A stretch of 64,000 nucleotides of DNA from Leptodactylus fallax (GCA_947044405.1 CAMRHE010000076.1:5748001-5812000), one strand, 5' to 3'; counted from the stretch's first letter, positions 48,723 through 60,107 are shown. A program made the numbers and translations. The notes: generated from the letters alone by a model not told the origin.

Positions 48723-48765
<43 letters not shown>

Positions 48766-48824
48766 TATTGTATATATTATATTTATTTTTTCAGTGAGTA
48801 CCTGTTATACACAGTATGTATACA

Positions 48825-48857
<33 letters not shown>
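48723..48857. repeat. Two (AT)n arrays with duplicated flank
   Basis: AT arrays at 48723-48759 and 48827-48857 are each preceded by CCTGTTATACA(T/C)A, so the segment including the array has been duplicated. Confidence 0.9.
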
Positions 48858-48860
<3 letters not shown>

Positions 48861-49444
48861 ATATGAAAGGGGCCCCACAACAAGCAAAAGGGGTGCAACA
48901 GCCATTAATGATATACTAATAACGATGGACACAGAAACAGGATGAAATGAGGTATGTACAACAGAAAATGGCAAAGCAAAACCAAAATTGACCGGGCAAA
49001 GGGACCCTGTTTTGAATACTCCTACCCCCTTCTTCCTTCCCTCTGACACAAAAACTTTGTTCCCCACCCCGCCCTGCGCTTCACACCCCGGCGGCGCAAA
49101 AGGAGGGGGGGGGATGCAGGCCCAGAACCCCTGAAGGGGCATCGCCCCAACCCAAAACGAAAACAAAGAGCAACAAGTTGTCAGGGGAGGATCAAAAGAT
49201 AACCGCAGCTTCCCGGGGCAAGGAAGGAAGGAGAAGGGGCTTTTCCCGGGGCCACCCCCCAACAGAAAGGCGAGAAGAAGAAGGTGAGAACAGCAAGGAC
49301 AACCACAGACACCCCAAAGAGCGCAGCACACGCGCAGATGGTGCACGTGCACGGCAACAAACAGCCCGCCAAGGGGGGCCCCCCCCCCCCCACACAATAA
49401 CAACACCACCCCCCCCCCCCCACGGGGCGGCCCGGCGGCCGGAA
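48858..49444. other. T-poor, C/G-homopolymer-rich block of unknown origin
   Basis: Between AT arrays lies about 590 bp with few T, many AAC/CAAA/GAAG strings and runs of 10-14 C, plus CGGCGG-type CpG clusters. It matches no other element here. The 231-residue reverse frame 48783-49478 and its shadows result from the skew. A sequencing or assembly artefact at a difficult AT repeat is a real possibility. Confidence 0.6.
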
Positions 49445-50304
49445 AATGTATATATATGTATATATAACTTTTTTGCACCTATTATACAGTATTCCTATGC
49501 TATATGGTGTTGATAATTGCCTATAGACTGGAAACTGGGGGTACTTACATTACAAAGCACAAGGCAAGACTGATGGAGAGTGCCCTATTCATAATGAAAT
49601 GTTGGTGGACAAACCCTTTAAATCAGCTATACTGTACATTGGGCTTAGAATGTAAATGTTGTGTTTTAGGTATAGGCGTCTGTTCCGTGAGTGGTAAGCA
49701 TCTATGACTCCAGGTGTAACAACAATGGATTATCTGCCTGATACCTGAGCTATACTGATGGCGAGGGGGGGATCAGCAAATTACAAACAAAATGTGTTAT
49801 CTTCCAGGACCCACCGTGTTTAATGTGTCATTTGCATATTTGATCTGTTGCCACTAAGTCACCAATGGCTGTGTATAAAATGAGAAGATGACCAAGAGAT
49901 GGATTGTGAGGCTTCTGCACTGGCGAGATAATCTGCACAACTAATGACCTGCAGACGCTGATAGCCAAGGAAGGAGGGCGGCTTATAGGGCTGTCGGTTC
50001 TTTAAACCTTCAGCAGAAATTCGAGGATTCACTGTAAACAAGAACACACCAAAATGTAAATGAGAGAAAGCTAAATGTCCCATTGTTGTTGTTACAGAAT
50101 GGATATTAACATTAAAAATACACAATGTGTACTTGTATCTCACAGCAATAGATCCGTGTAATTTCCTTCTCCTACTGTGATGCAGGCTGTTCTCCAGAGT
50201 AGGAGGAATCACGGGATGGGAAAAACACAACTTTATAGCTCTCACCATTTCCATCCTAACATTCACTTATACTACAATATTACATCTATTTATCTACATC
50301 AATT
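49445..50304. other. Nothing recognised
   Basis: No supported gene or element. The 135-residue reverse frame at 49859-50266 has no recognisable domain. Confidence 0.4.
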
Positions 50305-50350
50305 ATCTATCCATCTATCTATCTATCTATTCTGCCCTTATATCTATCTA

Positions 50351-50393
<43 letters not shown>
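50305..50393. repeat. (CTAT)n arrays
   Basis: Two pure CTAT runs (50305-50331 and 50341-50393) separated by TCTGCCCTTA. Confidence 0.95.
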
Positions 50394-50518
50394 ATCTCTA
50401 TTTGTCTAGACCATCCTTGAAGAGGAGGCAAACCAAATGTTGGAGTGATGCCTCTACCTGGAATATCTAGTAAGAGTGTTGTCCATTGTTTGCACCCATT
50501 GTTTTATTTCCACATGGC

Positions 50519-50529
50519 ACAGCTCTAGA

Positions 50530-50597
<68 letters not shown>

Positions 50598-50753
50598 CTG
50601 ACTATCTATTCATCCACCTATTTGTGATACATAGCAAACACTACAGGGTCTTGGAGCCTTAGGGGCCCAAAGGCCTCTATACAACATAAGACCTCAGTAT
50701 TATATATAGTAACGGGAGATAGGCCCTGAACTTCAAATTGCAAATCTGGCAGC

Positions 50754-50798
<45 letters not shown>

Positions 50799-50815
50799 TC
50801 ATCCACCTATTATTA
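50519..50815. repeat. Duplicated (CTAT)n segment
   Basis: CAGCTCTA-(CTAT)n-CTATTCATCCACCTATT occurs at 50519-50620 and again at 50751-50815, a roughly 230-bp offset duplication carrying the array. Confidence 0.88.
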
Positions 50816-50981
50816 TCTACCAAAAATAAAATGAGTGAAACTGCAAAGGACGTTCATAGGAACAGAACACAAATGTATCAACTTGGATAAACAGAGCTAT
50901 TGCAGTTGCCATCCACATGGACTGATAAAAGCCAAGTTTATAAATGAAAACTTTAATATAGAAAAAAAAATACAGTTTATA
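50816..50981. other. Short unassigned interval
   Basis: No supported feature between the CTAT duplication and the mariner relic. Confidence 0.35.
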
Positions 50982-51935
50982 CAGGATGGGCAATGAAAAA
51001 CAGAACTGCGTTCCCCTTGTGTGAATTGTACAGGATAAAACTGATCGAGCCTCAGTCATCAAAACTGTCCTACAGTAAAACTGTCTTTGTTGCCCATAGA
51101 AAGTGATGAGAACTCATTTTACCAGCGCAGTTTAAGAAATGGATGAGGCCCATCTTATCCTAGAATTGCGGTGGTAGAAGCCTGTGTATGCAAAGGTTTA
51201 TTAAAAGAAACACAGGACTGTTTTGCTGGTCAATCTCTGCTTTTGCAAAAAGAAGCAAACCTCACCTGATGCATAAGTGGTGTGACACAGGATCTGTGGC
51301 CAATGCTAAAAAATAGACCACCACATGTTAGGACACCGGGTGCTGCAGCATTATGGGAAGCTCCAAGAAATCAAGGCAAAAATGATCTCCGCACACACAC
51401 AGCAGAACAATATCAGTAGGTACTGGTACACAGAAAATCCACACGAGATCCACTAGACACTTCATGATCCAAAGATCAGCAATTGGTGCTCAGCTATGAG
51501 TACGTGGATTGTGGGTCCAATATTTTTTGGTAAAAATGTGAACGCATCTTCGAGCAATTCTATGCACACTTAGCTGAAAAAAAAAATCAGTATTGCGACT
51601 TCCAGCAAGATGGGCGACTTGCCGTACACCACACCGACTTCATATGAAAGTCACAGAAGAAAGTACTCTGAGCAAAGGGTTGTGGCCTTCACCATCACCA
51701 GACCTGTTGGTGTGTAACTGTAATCTTTGGGGTTATCTGAAGTATAGAGTTTAGGAAACTAATCCCCAGATATTGCCCATGGTGAAGCAGATATATCAAA
51801 TACTGAATGTGTGGTGTTGTGGTAGGTGCTCCTGTACTTGATAAGATGGGCACACAGCATTGCCACTGGTGGAAACCACTTCAGACATCTCCTGTAATGG
51901 GTAAGCACATCAATTATCCATTATCCATCATCCTG
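50982..51935 (+). mobile_element. Mariner-like transposon relic, both ends present
   Basis: TA-CAGGATGGGCAATG at left (TA 50980-50981) and CATTATCCATCATCCTG-TA-like end at right (TA 51936-51937) give a 954-bp element with short diverged inverted repeats. The N-terminal part of the transposase region is deleted and the remainder is full of stops. Confidence 0.78.
51331..51890 (+). pseudogene. Mariner-like transposase pseudogene (FQQDG type)
   Basis: 51331 onward reads VRTPGAAALWEA. 51421 onward reads YWYTENPHEIH-stop-TLHDPK, then NWCSAMSTWIVGPIFF and VNA. After a frameshift, EQFYAHLAEKKNQYCDFQQD, then a further shift to GLWPSPSPDL, NLWGYLKYRV. This order (YW..ENPH, LHD.KV.VWCA.S...I.GPIFF, FQQDGA.AHT, WPPRSPDL..CDF.LWGYLK) is that of IS630-Tc1-mariner transposases best known from arthropod genomes. 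The second catalytic D is visible in FQQD. The third position reads CN where CD is expected. At least two frameshifts and four stops are present. Confidence 0.88.
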
Positions 51936-51958
51936 TACAAACCACAAAACCAGTATTA

Positions 51959-52102
51959 GGCATCATGCACACGTCGAGTGTTCAGGCCGAGGGGGTTTCA
52001 CTTCTTTTTTAACATCGGAGTGTCATTTGAATGCCTTCCTGGCTACATTGATTTCAATGGCAGAATGGAGCATCGGAACACCCTCACATTGGCCACTCGG
52101 CC
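51959..52102. mobile_element. Possible small Harbinger-like MITE
   Basis: TTA flanks both sides (51956-51958 and 52103-52105). The interior resembles the CACAC-ended families (GCATCATGCACACGTCGAG, ATTGATTTCAATGGCAGAAT), but the terminal match is weak. Confidence 0.4.
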
Positions 52103-52561
52103 TTAGTGTACCATGTCAACTGCAATGTTGACAACTTCAGTTGTGACCTCCAAGTTTCACCATGGGCACAAAAGTCTGAACTAAGCCCACCCATTTGGAA
52201 TTCTTTCAGTTATGACGACAACAATGATGACAAACATCTGTAATTCTCCTTTCTCACAGAGTCTCAAAGTGCAGGGAACATTGTAGAGTCGGGGATATAG
52301 TGGCTGCCAAACAGGCGCTCAACACCCAGAAGGGTCAATTGTTTTTTGTACGAGGAGTACCAAAGTGTGAGGAAACCGGAGTACCATTTTTTGTGTAAAA
52401 TCGCTCTCCTTGGATTAGTGGACCAAAACTCTAATCCCAAACCCTGTCCTGCCAATCATTCTCACCACGTTCATTTCCACGACCTTGCTTCCTTTCATAC
52501 ATTTCACATCACACTTGAAGGGATATTATTGACCCATAAATTGGAATTTTTTCCTCCTCAG
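52103..52561. other. Non-repetitive sequence 5' of a candidate exon
   Basis: No repeats recognised. The 102-residue frame 52346-52654 continues into the candidate exon in one of its three open frames. Confidence 0.4.
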
Positions 52562-52637
52562 AAATATGCATCTGCAATACAACATACGTTCAATCGCTCT
52601 TCACCGTCAAAGAGTCTCCCACACAGACACCCAGCAG
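52562..52637 (+). other. Candidate protein-coding exon (unassigned)
   Basis: A 76-base segment bounded by a near-ideal acceptor (TTTTTTCCTCCTCAG, ending 52561) and a consensus donor (CAGCAG then GTGAGT from 52638). All three forward frames are open across it. One reads CNTTYVQSLFTVKESPTQTP, which is protein-like, but I recognise no family. It lies in a repeat-free stretch. It could be chance, a non-coding exon or a real alternative exon. Confidence 0.35.
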
Positions 52638-53866
52638 GTGAGTTGTATGTTTGATGGCTTGACATCACAAGACTTTGAGGAGCAAAGCGGCAGGAACCCA
52701 GAACTAAAATATGATTGATATTAATCACACTTAAAAGTTGTGTAAATCCCATCCTGTTTGTACTCCATCGAGACTCAGAAGTTCAAGTATCAGAAATAAG
52801 CAAAGTATCCTTTTGAAATGCTCGGGCTTATCTCCCACAGCAGATCTGTATAGGAATAGTAATGCTAACGACTTCTTCTGAAAACGGTATCTCTACAGGT
52901 TCCTCAAGGCATTCCCTTCCTCCGAGAGGGAGCAAGTATCACGGAGATTTACATAACTAATCGCACTTTCCATTGTCAGACACCGGCTATGTGAGAAATA
53001 CTGTATAGGGCCGGCACCAGACAGAATACAGTGAGGGTGGGGTGCCATGTTTGTCATTCTCATACTGTTCTCTGACAAGGGTCTTTTTGAATTTCGCGAC
53101 GCTCGGAAACCCTACTGATCGACAATAATGAAAATTCAAATATTCATTCCTTAAAGCCTTTTGTGTCCTTTTCAGAGCTAAACTAAGATAATTGGGGTTT
53201 TCAGCTAATTTCGGAGACTATTTAATAACATCTCCCGCTAGACTTCTCATGTAATCTCAGCAAGAGGAAGTATCTGGTGTAATAGAAAAGATTCCAGATT
53301 TTTTTTTTTTTTGTGAAGCGGAGATTCATGCCTTCCCTTAATAAAGGCAGATCCCCGCTGCTCGAGTTTGGCAACAGCTATGCCAACTGCATTGGGGAAG
53401 ATTGGATTAAGAGGGGCAGCTGACAGTGTCTCCGAGTCCCTTCTCTCTTGCAGGATTTGATGCAAATTCCATTACTTTTCATGCTTTGGGAGATAATGAA
53501 ATGGATACAAAATGCTAAAAGGTTTTCCATCCTGAAAAAAATAATAACGACTGCAAGGACAAAACGAGTTTAATTCATTTTTCATCACCCGCAAGAGTAT
53601 CAGATATTTAAACATGTTGTTCTTTTGCTGTGTAAGGAATTCAATTATACCGCATGTCCTCCTTGTACACTCTCGGCTAGGCATGAACACGGAATATTAA
53701 GTTATTGGGTTCAAACCGCTCAGACAATAACATGGAAAGACGCTTTCTTGGTTATTAGAGGAGATGGAATCAAATACAAACAAATATGAAATTATTTATT
53801 CACTGGAATGTTGTGAAGGAAGCTTTGATTCCCATTACATCAAGGTCAGGATGATTATAAACTACA
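52638..53866. other. Non-repetitive stretch, possible exon start at 53455
   Basis: A second good acceptor (CCCTTCTCTCTTGCAG, ending 53454) is followed by 38 open codons in one frame and 20 in another (FDANSITFHALGDNEMDTKC then stop). No donor was identified. No repeats seen. Confidence 0.35.
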
Positions 53867-54680
53867 AGTGACTAAACTGCTGGTGTGGAAAAAGGGAAAT
53901 GGGTTTATGAGATGTAAAAAAAAAGGCAGTTTTAAAAAAAAATTCTGGAAACAGCGCCACCCTTTGCTTGTGGCTGTGGCAGGTATTGAAGGTCAGACCA
54001 ATATATTTTGCCACTGCCTTACGATAGGTTCACACTAGCGTTTGGGTTTCCGTTCAAGCGGACCCGAAAAAAAAGAAACCCTATCCGCTTAAAAAGTGGA
54101 TCCCCTCGGAAACCCATGGACCCCATTAGACTAGAATGGGGTCCACCGGGATTTCGCCTGAAATTGCTGGTGTATTTTAAGCGGAATGGGGGCCGGAGTC
54201 CCCGAACACTAGTTTGAACCGACCCTGAGTTTTGTCTATGGTCTAGATGCTGCTTCAGGAACAAAAAAGCAGGTCAGACCTATTTATTTTGCCATTGCCT
54301 TAGTTTTGCCTATAGTCTAGAATGGTGCTGTTTTGGGTACAAAAAAGCAGGCCCTTTTTTCTAATCTCATAAAACCCCTTTGGACCGGGAATACACATTG
54401 CATTCTCGCAGAGGGTTAGCTGATGCAGAACCATTGGTGGCTATCCCTCTATGAAGTACAGTAGCCATGTAGTGGACTACAAGTAACTAAACTGCTGGTG
54501 AGAATAAAGGGATGAGATGTAAAAAAAGGCAGTTTTTAAAAAAAATTATGGAAACTGCACCACTCTTTGGTTGTGGTTGTGTCAGGTATTGCAGGTCAAA
54601 CCTATTAATTTTGCCACTGCCTTAGTTTTGCCTGTGGTCTAGAGTGGTGATGTTTCAGTAACAAAAAAATCAGCAAAATG
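53867..54680. repeat. Diverged tandem duplication with about 80-bp sub-units
   Basis: ACTACAAGTGACTAAACTGC (53867) and ACTACAAGTAACTAAACTGC (54478) head two copies that share GAGATGTAAAAAAAGGCAG and the GGAAAC.GC.CCAC block. The sub-unit GGTCA(G/A)ACC..TATTTTGCC-CTTAGTTTTGCCT..GTCTAGA..GT..ACAAAAAA occurs at 53992, 54272 and 54594. The first is split by a MITE at 54022-54225. Confidence 0.82.
54022..54225. mobile_element. PIF/Harbinger-like MITE with paralogous empty sites
   Basis: 204 bp with ends CGATAGGTTCACACTAGCGT and AACTAGT-reversed ACACTAGTTTGAACCGACCC. It is flanked by TTA (54019-54021) and TGA (54226-54228), a decayed 3-bp TWA duplication. Inner arms CCGTTCAAGCGG / TTTTAAGCGGAATGGG and GACCCCATTAGACTAGAATG(GGGTC) also fold. 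The sister sub-units at 54293 and 54614 read GCCTTAGTTTTGCC with no insert. Confidence 0.82.
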
Positions 54681-54789
54681 AGAAGGGGATACACCACTGC
54701 ACCGCCTGTATTCTCAGGATTGGTTGGGTTCCCAGAGGTCAACCAACCACCAATCATAAAGTGATATCCTACAAGATAGTAAAAACTAG

Positions 54790-55250
54790 TCATGACGCAA
54801 GACTCGCAATTTCACAAAGTTTTATTTCAGACCGAATTTGTTTGGCCCAAACTGGTAGTTCGGTTATTTTATACTGGGCTCTCTTCAGGCCCCAGAATAT
54901 TATAATCTGAGGCCAGGGAGGGTGTATAAAAATAGAAAGAAAAAAAACATTTACTCGCCTTTCCTGGTTTCTGCCATGGCATCCGGTCTTCTTCTTCTGT
55001 GTTTCCCAGCTATCTCCCCAGCGTCATTGGCTCCAGGGTCCCCGCTGAGGCCTGTGATTGGGGTCTGTTGCCGATGGAATCAGCGAGAGCCAAGAACGCT
55101 CCCTCCAATTATTATACTCTGAGGACTGAAGAGACCTGGGGTATGCATAATAATCTATTTTCCTGGATTTGTATCAGATGAGCCCCAAAAATTTTTGGTT
55201 TGAGTTTGAAATTGTTAGATTTGTTATGAACCGGTTGCTCATCTTTACCT
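54790..55250. mobile_element. hAT-like MITE, old copy
   Basis: Recognisable by GGGCTCTCTTCAGGCCCCAG, TTTACTCGCCTTTCCTGG, CCGCTGAGGCCTGTGATTGG, TTATTATACTCTGAGGAC and a right end GAACCGGTTGCTCATCTTTA. Confidence 0.68.
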
Positions 55251-55256
55251 TAGTAA

Positions 55257-55509
55257 GGCTACGTTCACATCTGCGTCAGAGTCTCCGTATAAGACTCTGT
55301 GGCAGATTCAGCCGAAAATCGTCGGAGAGAAAAGTTCTCCACAGAGGACTTTTCTCTCCGTCGGTTTCAGTATAAAAAGGGCAGAAACCTGGCAGACCCC
55401 ATTATAGTCTATGGGGTCTGCTGGTGTATGCAGGTAACTGCTGTTTTAGTGGACGGACTCTCTGGTGTATCCGAACACCATAGAGCAAGGAGCAAGTGTG
55501 AACCTAGCC
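55257..55509. mobile_element. PIF/Harbinger-like MITE with perfect TAA duplication
   Basis: 253 bp. GGCTACGTTCACATCTGC pairs with GCAAGTGTGAACCTAGCC read in reverse. TAA occurs at 55254-55256 and 55510-55512. The inside holds GACCCCATTATAGTCTATGG-GGTC, a palindrome common to this group. Confidence 0.85.
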
Positions 55510-55512
55510 TAA

Positions 55513-56457
55513 GAGGTCCATCTTAAACTTTATCATTAGTCTGACTTTGCGGTCTTGTCCAAGTTTCCTGTAAATATGTAGTCGGCTTGTGTTTATATAC
55601 AGCAGCTAAGGTGGAGAGCTTCAGTGTAAAGCATGGCGGAGGATACTAGCAGTCTTAGCCAATGATAAAACAAGAAGTGGATCCACATATGGGCTTTCAT
55701 TTTATCTATGAACTACTGTAGCACCACAGGTTGGAGACCACAGCCATAAGTTACCCACATTCACGTAAATGGGGGTCCCGAGCCTCTTGTTTTTCGGAGG
55801 ACCTTGAATTCAGTCATGGTCACGCACTTGCACTACTGATCCACACAATGTCTATAGGAGCAATGAAAATAGCTGCTAGCTATGTCACATAGATATTAAA
55901 TGGAGCAGCATCTCCCTGTATTGAAATTCCTCCAAAACAGGAACTCTGGACCCCCATCCAAGTGATCATGGGGGTCCCACCAGTCAGACCCCCTAGAAAC
56001 CATACAATTATTAACTTTTCATAAAAGTACACATTTCCGGCAATGCTCTCATACTCTGTGCTGCTGTGAGAATTCGAATAATATTATTTTGAGAGTGCTT
56101 ATGTATGAGATTCATGAAAATACTGTATCCAGTCCTGTTGTGAGGCATCCACATCCTCTATGCTTTGGAGAACACTGCTTGTACACAGCTTGACTGTCTG
56201 TTATCACAGAGATTATTGATCTCGCAGGTAATCTTGTCCTCAGTAGATACTCTGGATGCACCAGAAATAGAACGCACTGCTGTACGGCGGCAATGAGGCT
56301 TCAGTGTACTGAAATGCACTTACCATACAGCTCAATGATCTGCAGGATGACAGTCATACAGTATACTCATCGTACACTGGACACAAACAGCAGCTTATGT
56401 GTGAAATAAGGCCAATGTATGTATACAGGGCAAACATGGGGGCTTCAAAAAGAAAGC
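55513..56457. other. Mostly unassigned sequence
   Basis: 55920-56000 (GGACCCCCATCCAAGTGATC, GGGGGTCCCACCAGTCAGAC) is a fragment of the GATCAGTGGGGGTC family. The rest shows nothing supported. Confidence 0.4.
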
Positions 56458-56465
56458 TTCCTATC

Positions 56466-56879
56466 CAGAGATGGGTGAACCAGTTCGTAACATGAAGGCT
56501 TTTTCCCAAACTTTAGGGTTCAGCCGAACCTGATATTTTGGGGTTTGTTACCCACAAATCGTTATTATACTCTGAGGTCATTTCAGACCCCCCAGTGCAT
56601 GTGATATCGGAGGAAATCTTGGAAAAGGATGAAAGCCTGGGTGCTAGGAAAGAAGACCAGACGTTCAGGAGAGGTGAGGGAAGGTGAGTATCAGTGTATT
56701 TTTTATGTCCGCACCTCCCCTGGGCTTCCGCTTATTATACTCTGGGGTCCTAAGAGACCCCGGTGTATGATAATAGTGTTACTGGTTCGGTTCTGATTCT
56801 AGTTCCATCCAATCTGAAACTTCTGGGAAAATCTTGTGAATATTTGGGAAAAAAATCTTGCAAGATTCACCAATCTCTA
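56466..56879. mobile_element. hAT-like MITE, best-preserved ends
   Basis: 414 bp with ends CAGAGATGGGTGAACC and GATTCACCAATCTCTA, flanked by TTCCTATC (56458-56465) and TTTCTATC (56880-56887). Inside are CAAACTTTAGGGTTCAGCCG, TTATTATACTCTGAGGTC, GGTGAGGGAAGGTGAGTATC, TTATTATACTCTGGGGTCC and GAGACCCCGG. The 8-bp duplication and YAGAG termini fit hAT. There is no coding capacity. Confidence 0.88.
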
Positions 56880-56999
56880 TTTCTATCTAGCAGTGCTTAG
56901 CTTATTGAAATAGATATAGGTACAGAAGTTGCAGTTTTATCTGGGCCTTAGTGCCTGACAGGTTCCTACTGCTCCTGGCTCCATACACTGTATAGTTCT

Positions 57000-57129
57000 T
57001 GCACCAGAGGTTGCAAAAAACAGCTGATCAGTGGGGGTGTTAGGTGTCGGCCTCCCATCGATCTGATATTGATATCCTAACCTTTGTATTAACATTAAAA
57101 ACCCACCAAAAGTCAGACAACCCCTTTAA
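57000..57129. mobile_element. Right end of a TTAA-type MITE (GATCAGTGGGGG family)
   Basis: CTGATCAGTGGGGGTGTTAG, CCCATCGATCTGATATTGAT, then the terminus AGTCAGACAACCCCTTTAA. This ties the GATCAG family to AGGGGTTGT ends. Confidence 0.68.
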
Positions 57130-57141
57130 AGGGGTTGTCTG
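57114..57141. repeat. 28-bp perfect palindrome at the junction of two MITE ends
   Basis: CAGACAACCCCTTT-AAAGGGGTTGTCTG is symmetric around TTTAAA. The left half is the right end of one element and the right half starts another (AGGGGTTGTCTGGCTTAC), sharing one TTAA at 57126-57129. Confidence 0.88.
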
Positions 57142-59879
57142 GCTTACAAAACCAGCTCTCATATGCCCTGTTGGGCATCCAGCATTGATATAAAGGTCCC
57201 TTGTTCTAGACTTCTATCAATAGGTTATAGGAGACAGCTACAAAGAGTGTTTTCTTTCTGGAGGACTTGCATTGTGCATAGAGCACATTGATATCTCTAT
57301 AGACTCCATGTAATACTTCCATCTCCCTGTGGAGGTGCTGCAGGAAGATTGACCACTTGCTTAAAGGTTGATTGATAGATTTATGGTGAACTCTGGAAGT
57401 GATACCACCTGGACGGCTGCTTTATGTGTCGAGAACCTTCTAATAATCGCCCAAAAAGTCAAACCATTTCTGCTCTCTTTGCACGTTAACTGTGCCCTAA
57501 TTTATGGCAACATGAAAGGTTTTGTCAAGTAACCTATTTATTTAGGCAATAATAGCTCCTATTACGGCTCATAATAGAGTGCAGGTTGGGAAGACCTTTG
57601 TTCTGTGATCACTGGCGCCCCCTTTATAGTAATTTTCAGTATTTTTAAAAAAAATTACTTGGCAAAGGAAGGTCAGTGATATCTTGGAAGAGAAAACACT
57701 TTCAAACCCTCTTCAGAAAGTGCCTTGATAGATCAAGTATAACATATCTACTGTACCATTACTGTCTACTACCATTACGCTGCCCCCTATAGACAAAAAT
57801 CTAGGAAATTGCAGAATTTTTTATACAAGAATTATACTTTTCCTTTTTTTTACACCACATTTAATGAAAAACAACAGCGTTTCCTCATGTTTTAGGCTGT
57901 GATCATGTTGTGATAGCAATGCTGAAGAGTTTAGAAAACTTCCTGACATAACTGTTCCTTCATTTTTCCTCCTGGCTGACTCAAAACAGAAGCTTATCAA
58001 CCTACTTATTTATAACGTCTAATTATAGACTGACAAAATCAATTTTTTTTCTGTACGTCACTTAGCGTGTTTATTTATTTATTTTTTAAAGCTTGATCAT
58101 TGCGGGAATTACAGGAATCAGATCCTTAATGTAATATACTTAAAGTGCCCCCGCACCATGGAGAGTCAACCATATTGACACACGCTCAACTGGTTCTGCC
58201 TACGAATATTTATAGACAACTTGATGCCTTTGTAGCCCATAAGATTCTCGTCGTCAGCATGGACCACACAGGATTGTGGATGTGGCTCCCTCTGTACATC
58301 AGCCTACCCAAGGTGCAGACAGCCGGATCCCCGCTACTCTGGTGCTTGGAAAAGTTGACCACCTAAAGCTCACACATTCACTTGTCACTACCGATAGTGA
58401 TGTAAATGTTTGGCACAGTAGGGTTTATAACAGGTGCTCGGACGGAGCAGAAGTTAAAGACAGTTGCTCAAGTATGACAAGTTCAACAGCAGGTTCTCAA
58501 CGTTGTAGCAGAACACTAAGCAACCTTGTAACAGCGTGAGAGAAGAAGCACCGTGGCGACATACAGATGTAGCACTTAGTTCACATGGGTCCAACTTTTT
58601 TAGCTGCACGGAAATGTTCGCTCCACTATCTTTTGGGTAAAGACAAGGCTCCAACCCTATACTGACCTGAACAATTCACATTGATGGGTGGCCACAACGG
58701 TCATGTCAGAACTCTGGATGGAAGATCTAAAAAGAGCAGGAAAACCTCCTTTTATAGGAGACCTTCCCATCTGGTTCGACTACTAGGTGTCAAGACGTAG
58801 AGTGCAAAGGCTGTACCTCAAGCAGCTCAAGAATGGCACCACCCTCTGGACAGCCAATTGGTTCTGCCCACTTGGAAGAATCATTCCAGGGGATACTAGA
58901 TCGAGAATATGTAAAGCAACAACAGCCCAAAATCCTCAGTACAGCAAAGAATCATCAAAATTAGAGCAAAGCATGCATGTGTTCAGCTCAGTCCCATCAC
59001 GGATAGGTCCTTATATCTTATGTTTGGAATCCCCCTTTTTATAACATTGCCTAAACCTTAAAGTGGGTGATCCAATGGGGTATATGGACAATATAAAATA
59101 GGGGCCATTTATTTGGACCTAGAGAGAGAACATAGAGAAAGGGCGTAGCTATAGTAGGCCACACTGGTGCTTGCTGGGTACAATAGCTGTTATGATTGGT
59201 ACATGGTAGTTGAACCTGTTACAAATTTTTCATTGGGGCCTAGGAGCTTCAAGTCAAAGAAGGGTTGAAAAGAGCTGGTGGACTCCACATGGCCGTGCAT
59301 TACATAGTGGCCTATCTTTCTAAATCTAAATCCATATAGATCAGGTGATTGCCAGGGCAAGTTCCCTCTGAGAAGTTTTCTAGTTGGTACAGCCACTGGT
59401 AGCCTTGACTATTTTTGGAACTGCCATAGACAGAAATAGAGAGAGCCCCATCTCTCCATTCTCAATGTCTGGGAGATGGGGGCCGGGGGGGTTTAGAAAA
59501 AGTTGCAGGTCCCAGTGGTGTACCAGCAGTGCAATCCAGTTTAATCAGTTTATCCACCCATTGGGAGTTCACGATGCATACGTTAAACTGACTGAAGTAA
59601 CAGCATGGGACAGAAGCCTAAGTATGGCACATGACATGGGAGCGATGACATGACATCACTGACAGATCCTTAACAATGACCACCGTGATACCCCTGGAGC
59701 ATCTGCACTGGATTGGCAGGCAGTATTTTTTTATTTTATTTTATCACATTTGTGGCTCTTTTTATTATTTTTTTCAGAAACTGGATAACATTTCATTTCA
59801 CACAATTATTTATCACATACTAGAAAGCTGATCAATAGCTACAGTAGCTATACAGGATGGATAGAACATTCTATAGCTA
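57142..59879. other. Long stretch, one possible MITE start, otherwise nothing recognised
   Basis: The first 200 bp may belong to the element that starts at 57126, but its right end is not seen. Frames at 58145-58366, 58276-58539, 58787-59044 and 59384-59653 are 73-89 residues and show no recognisable domain. No tandem structure. Confidence 0.4.
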
Positions 59880-60059
59880 GATGATAGATAATATATAAAC
59901 ACTGTGTATGGGTTGATATGAGAGATAGATGGATAGATAGATAGATGGATGCTGGACACTGTAGATTGATACACAGAACGTAAGCTGATATAAGACAAAT
60001 AGATAGACACTGTACACAAACTGATATAAGATAGATAGGTACTAGGATTGATATAAGAC

Positions 60060-60107
<48 letters not shown>

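Noticed and set aside
48783..49478. 231-residue reverse-strand open frame and its shadows
   Set aside because: It lies over the T-poor skewed block and two AT arrays. The protein is glycine- and cysteine-rich because of homopolymers, with YIYIYI ends from AT repeats.
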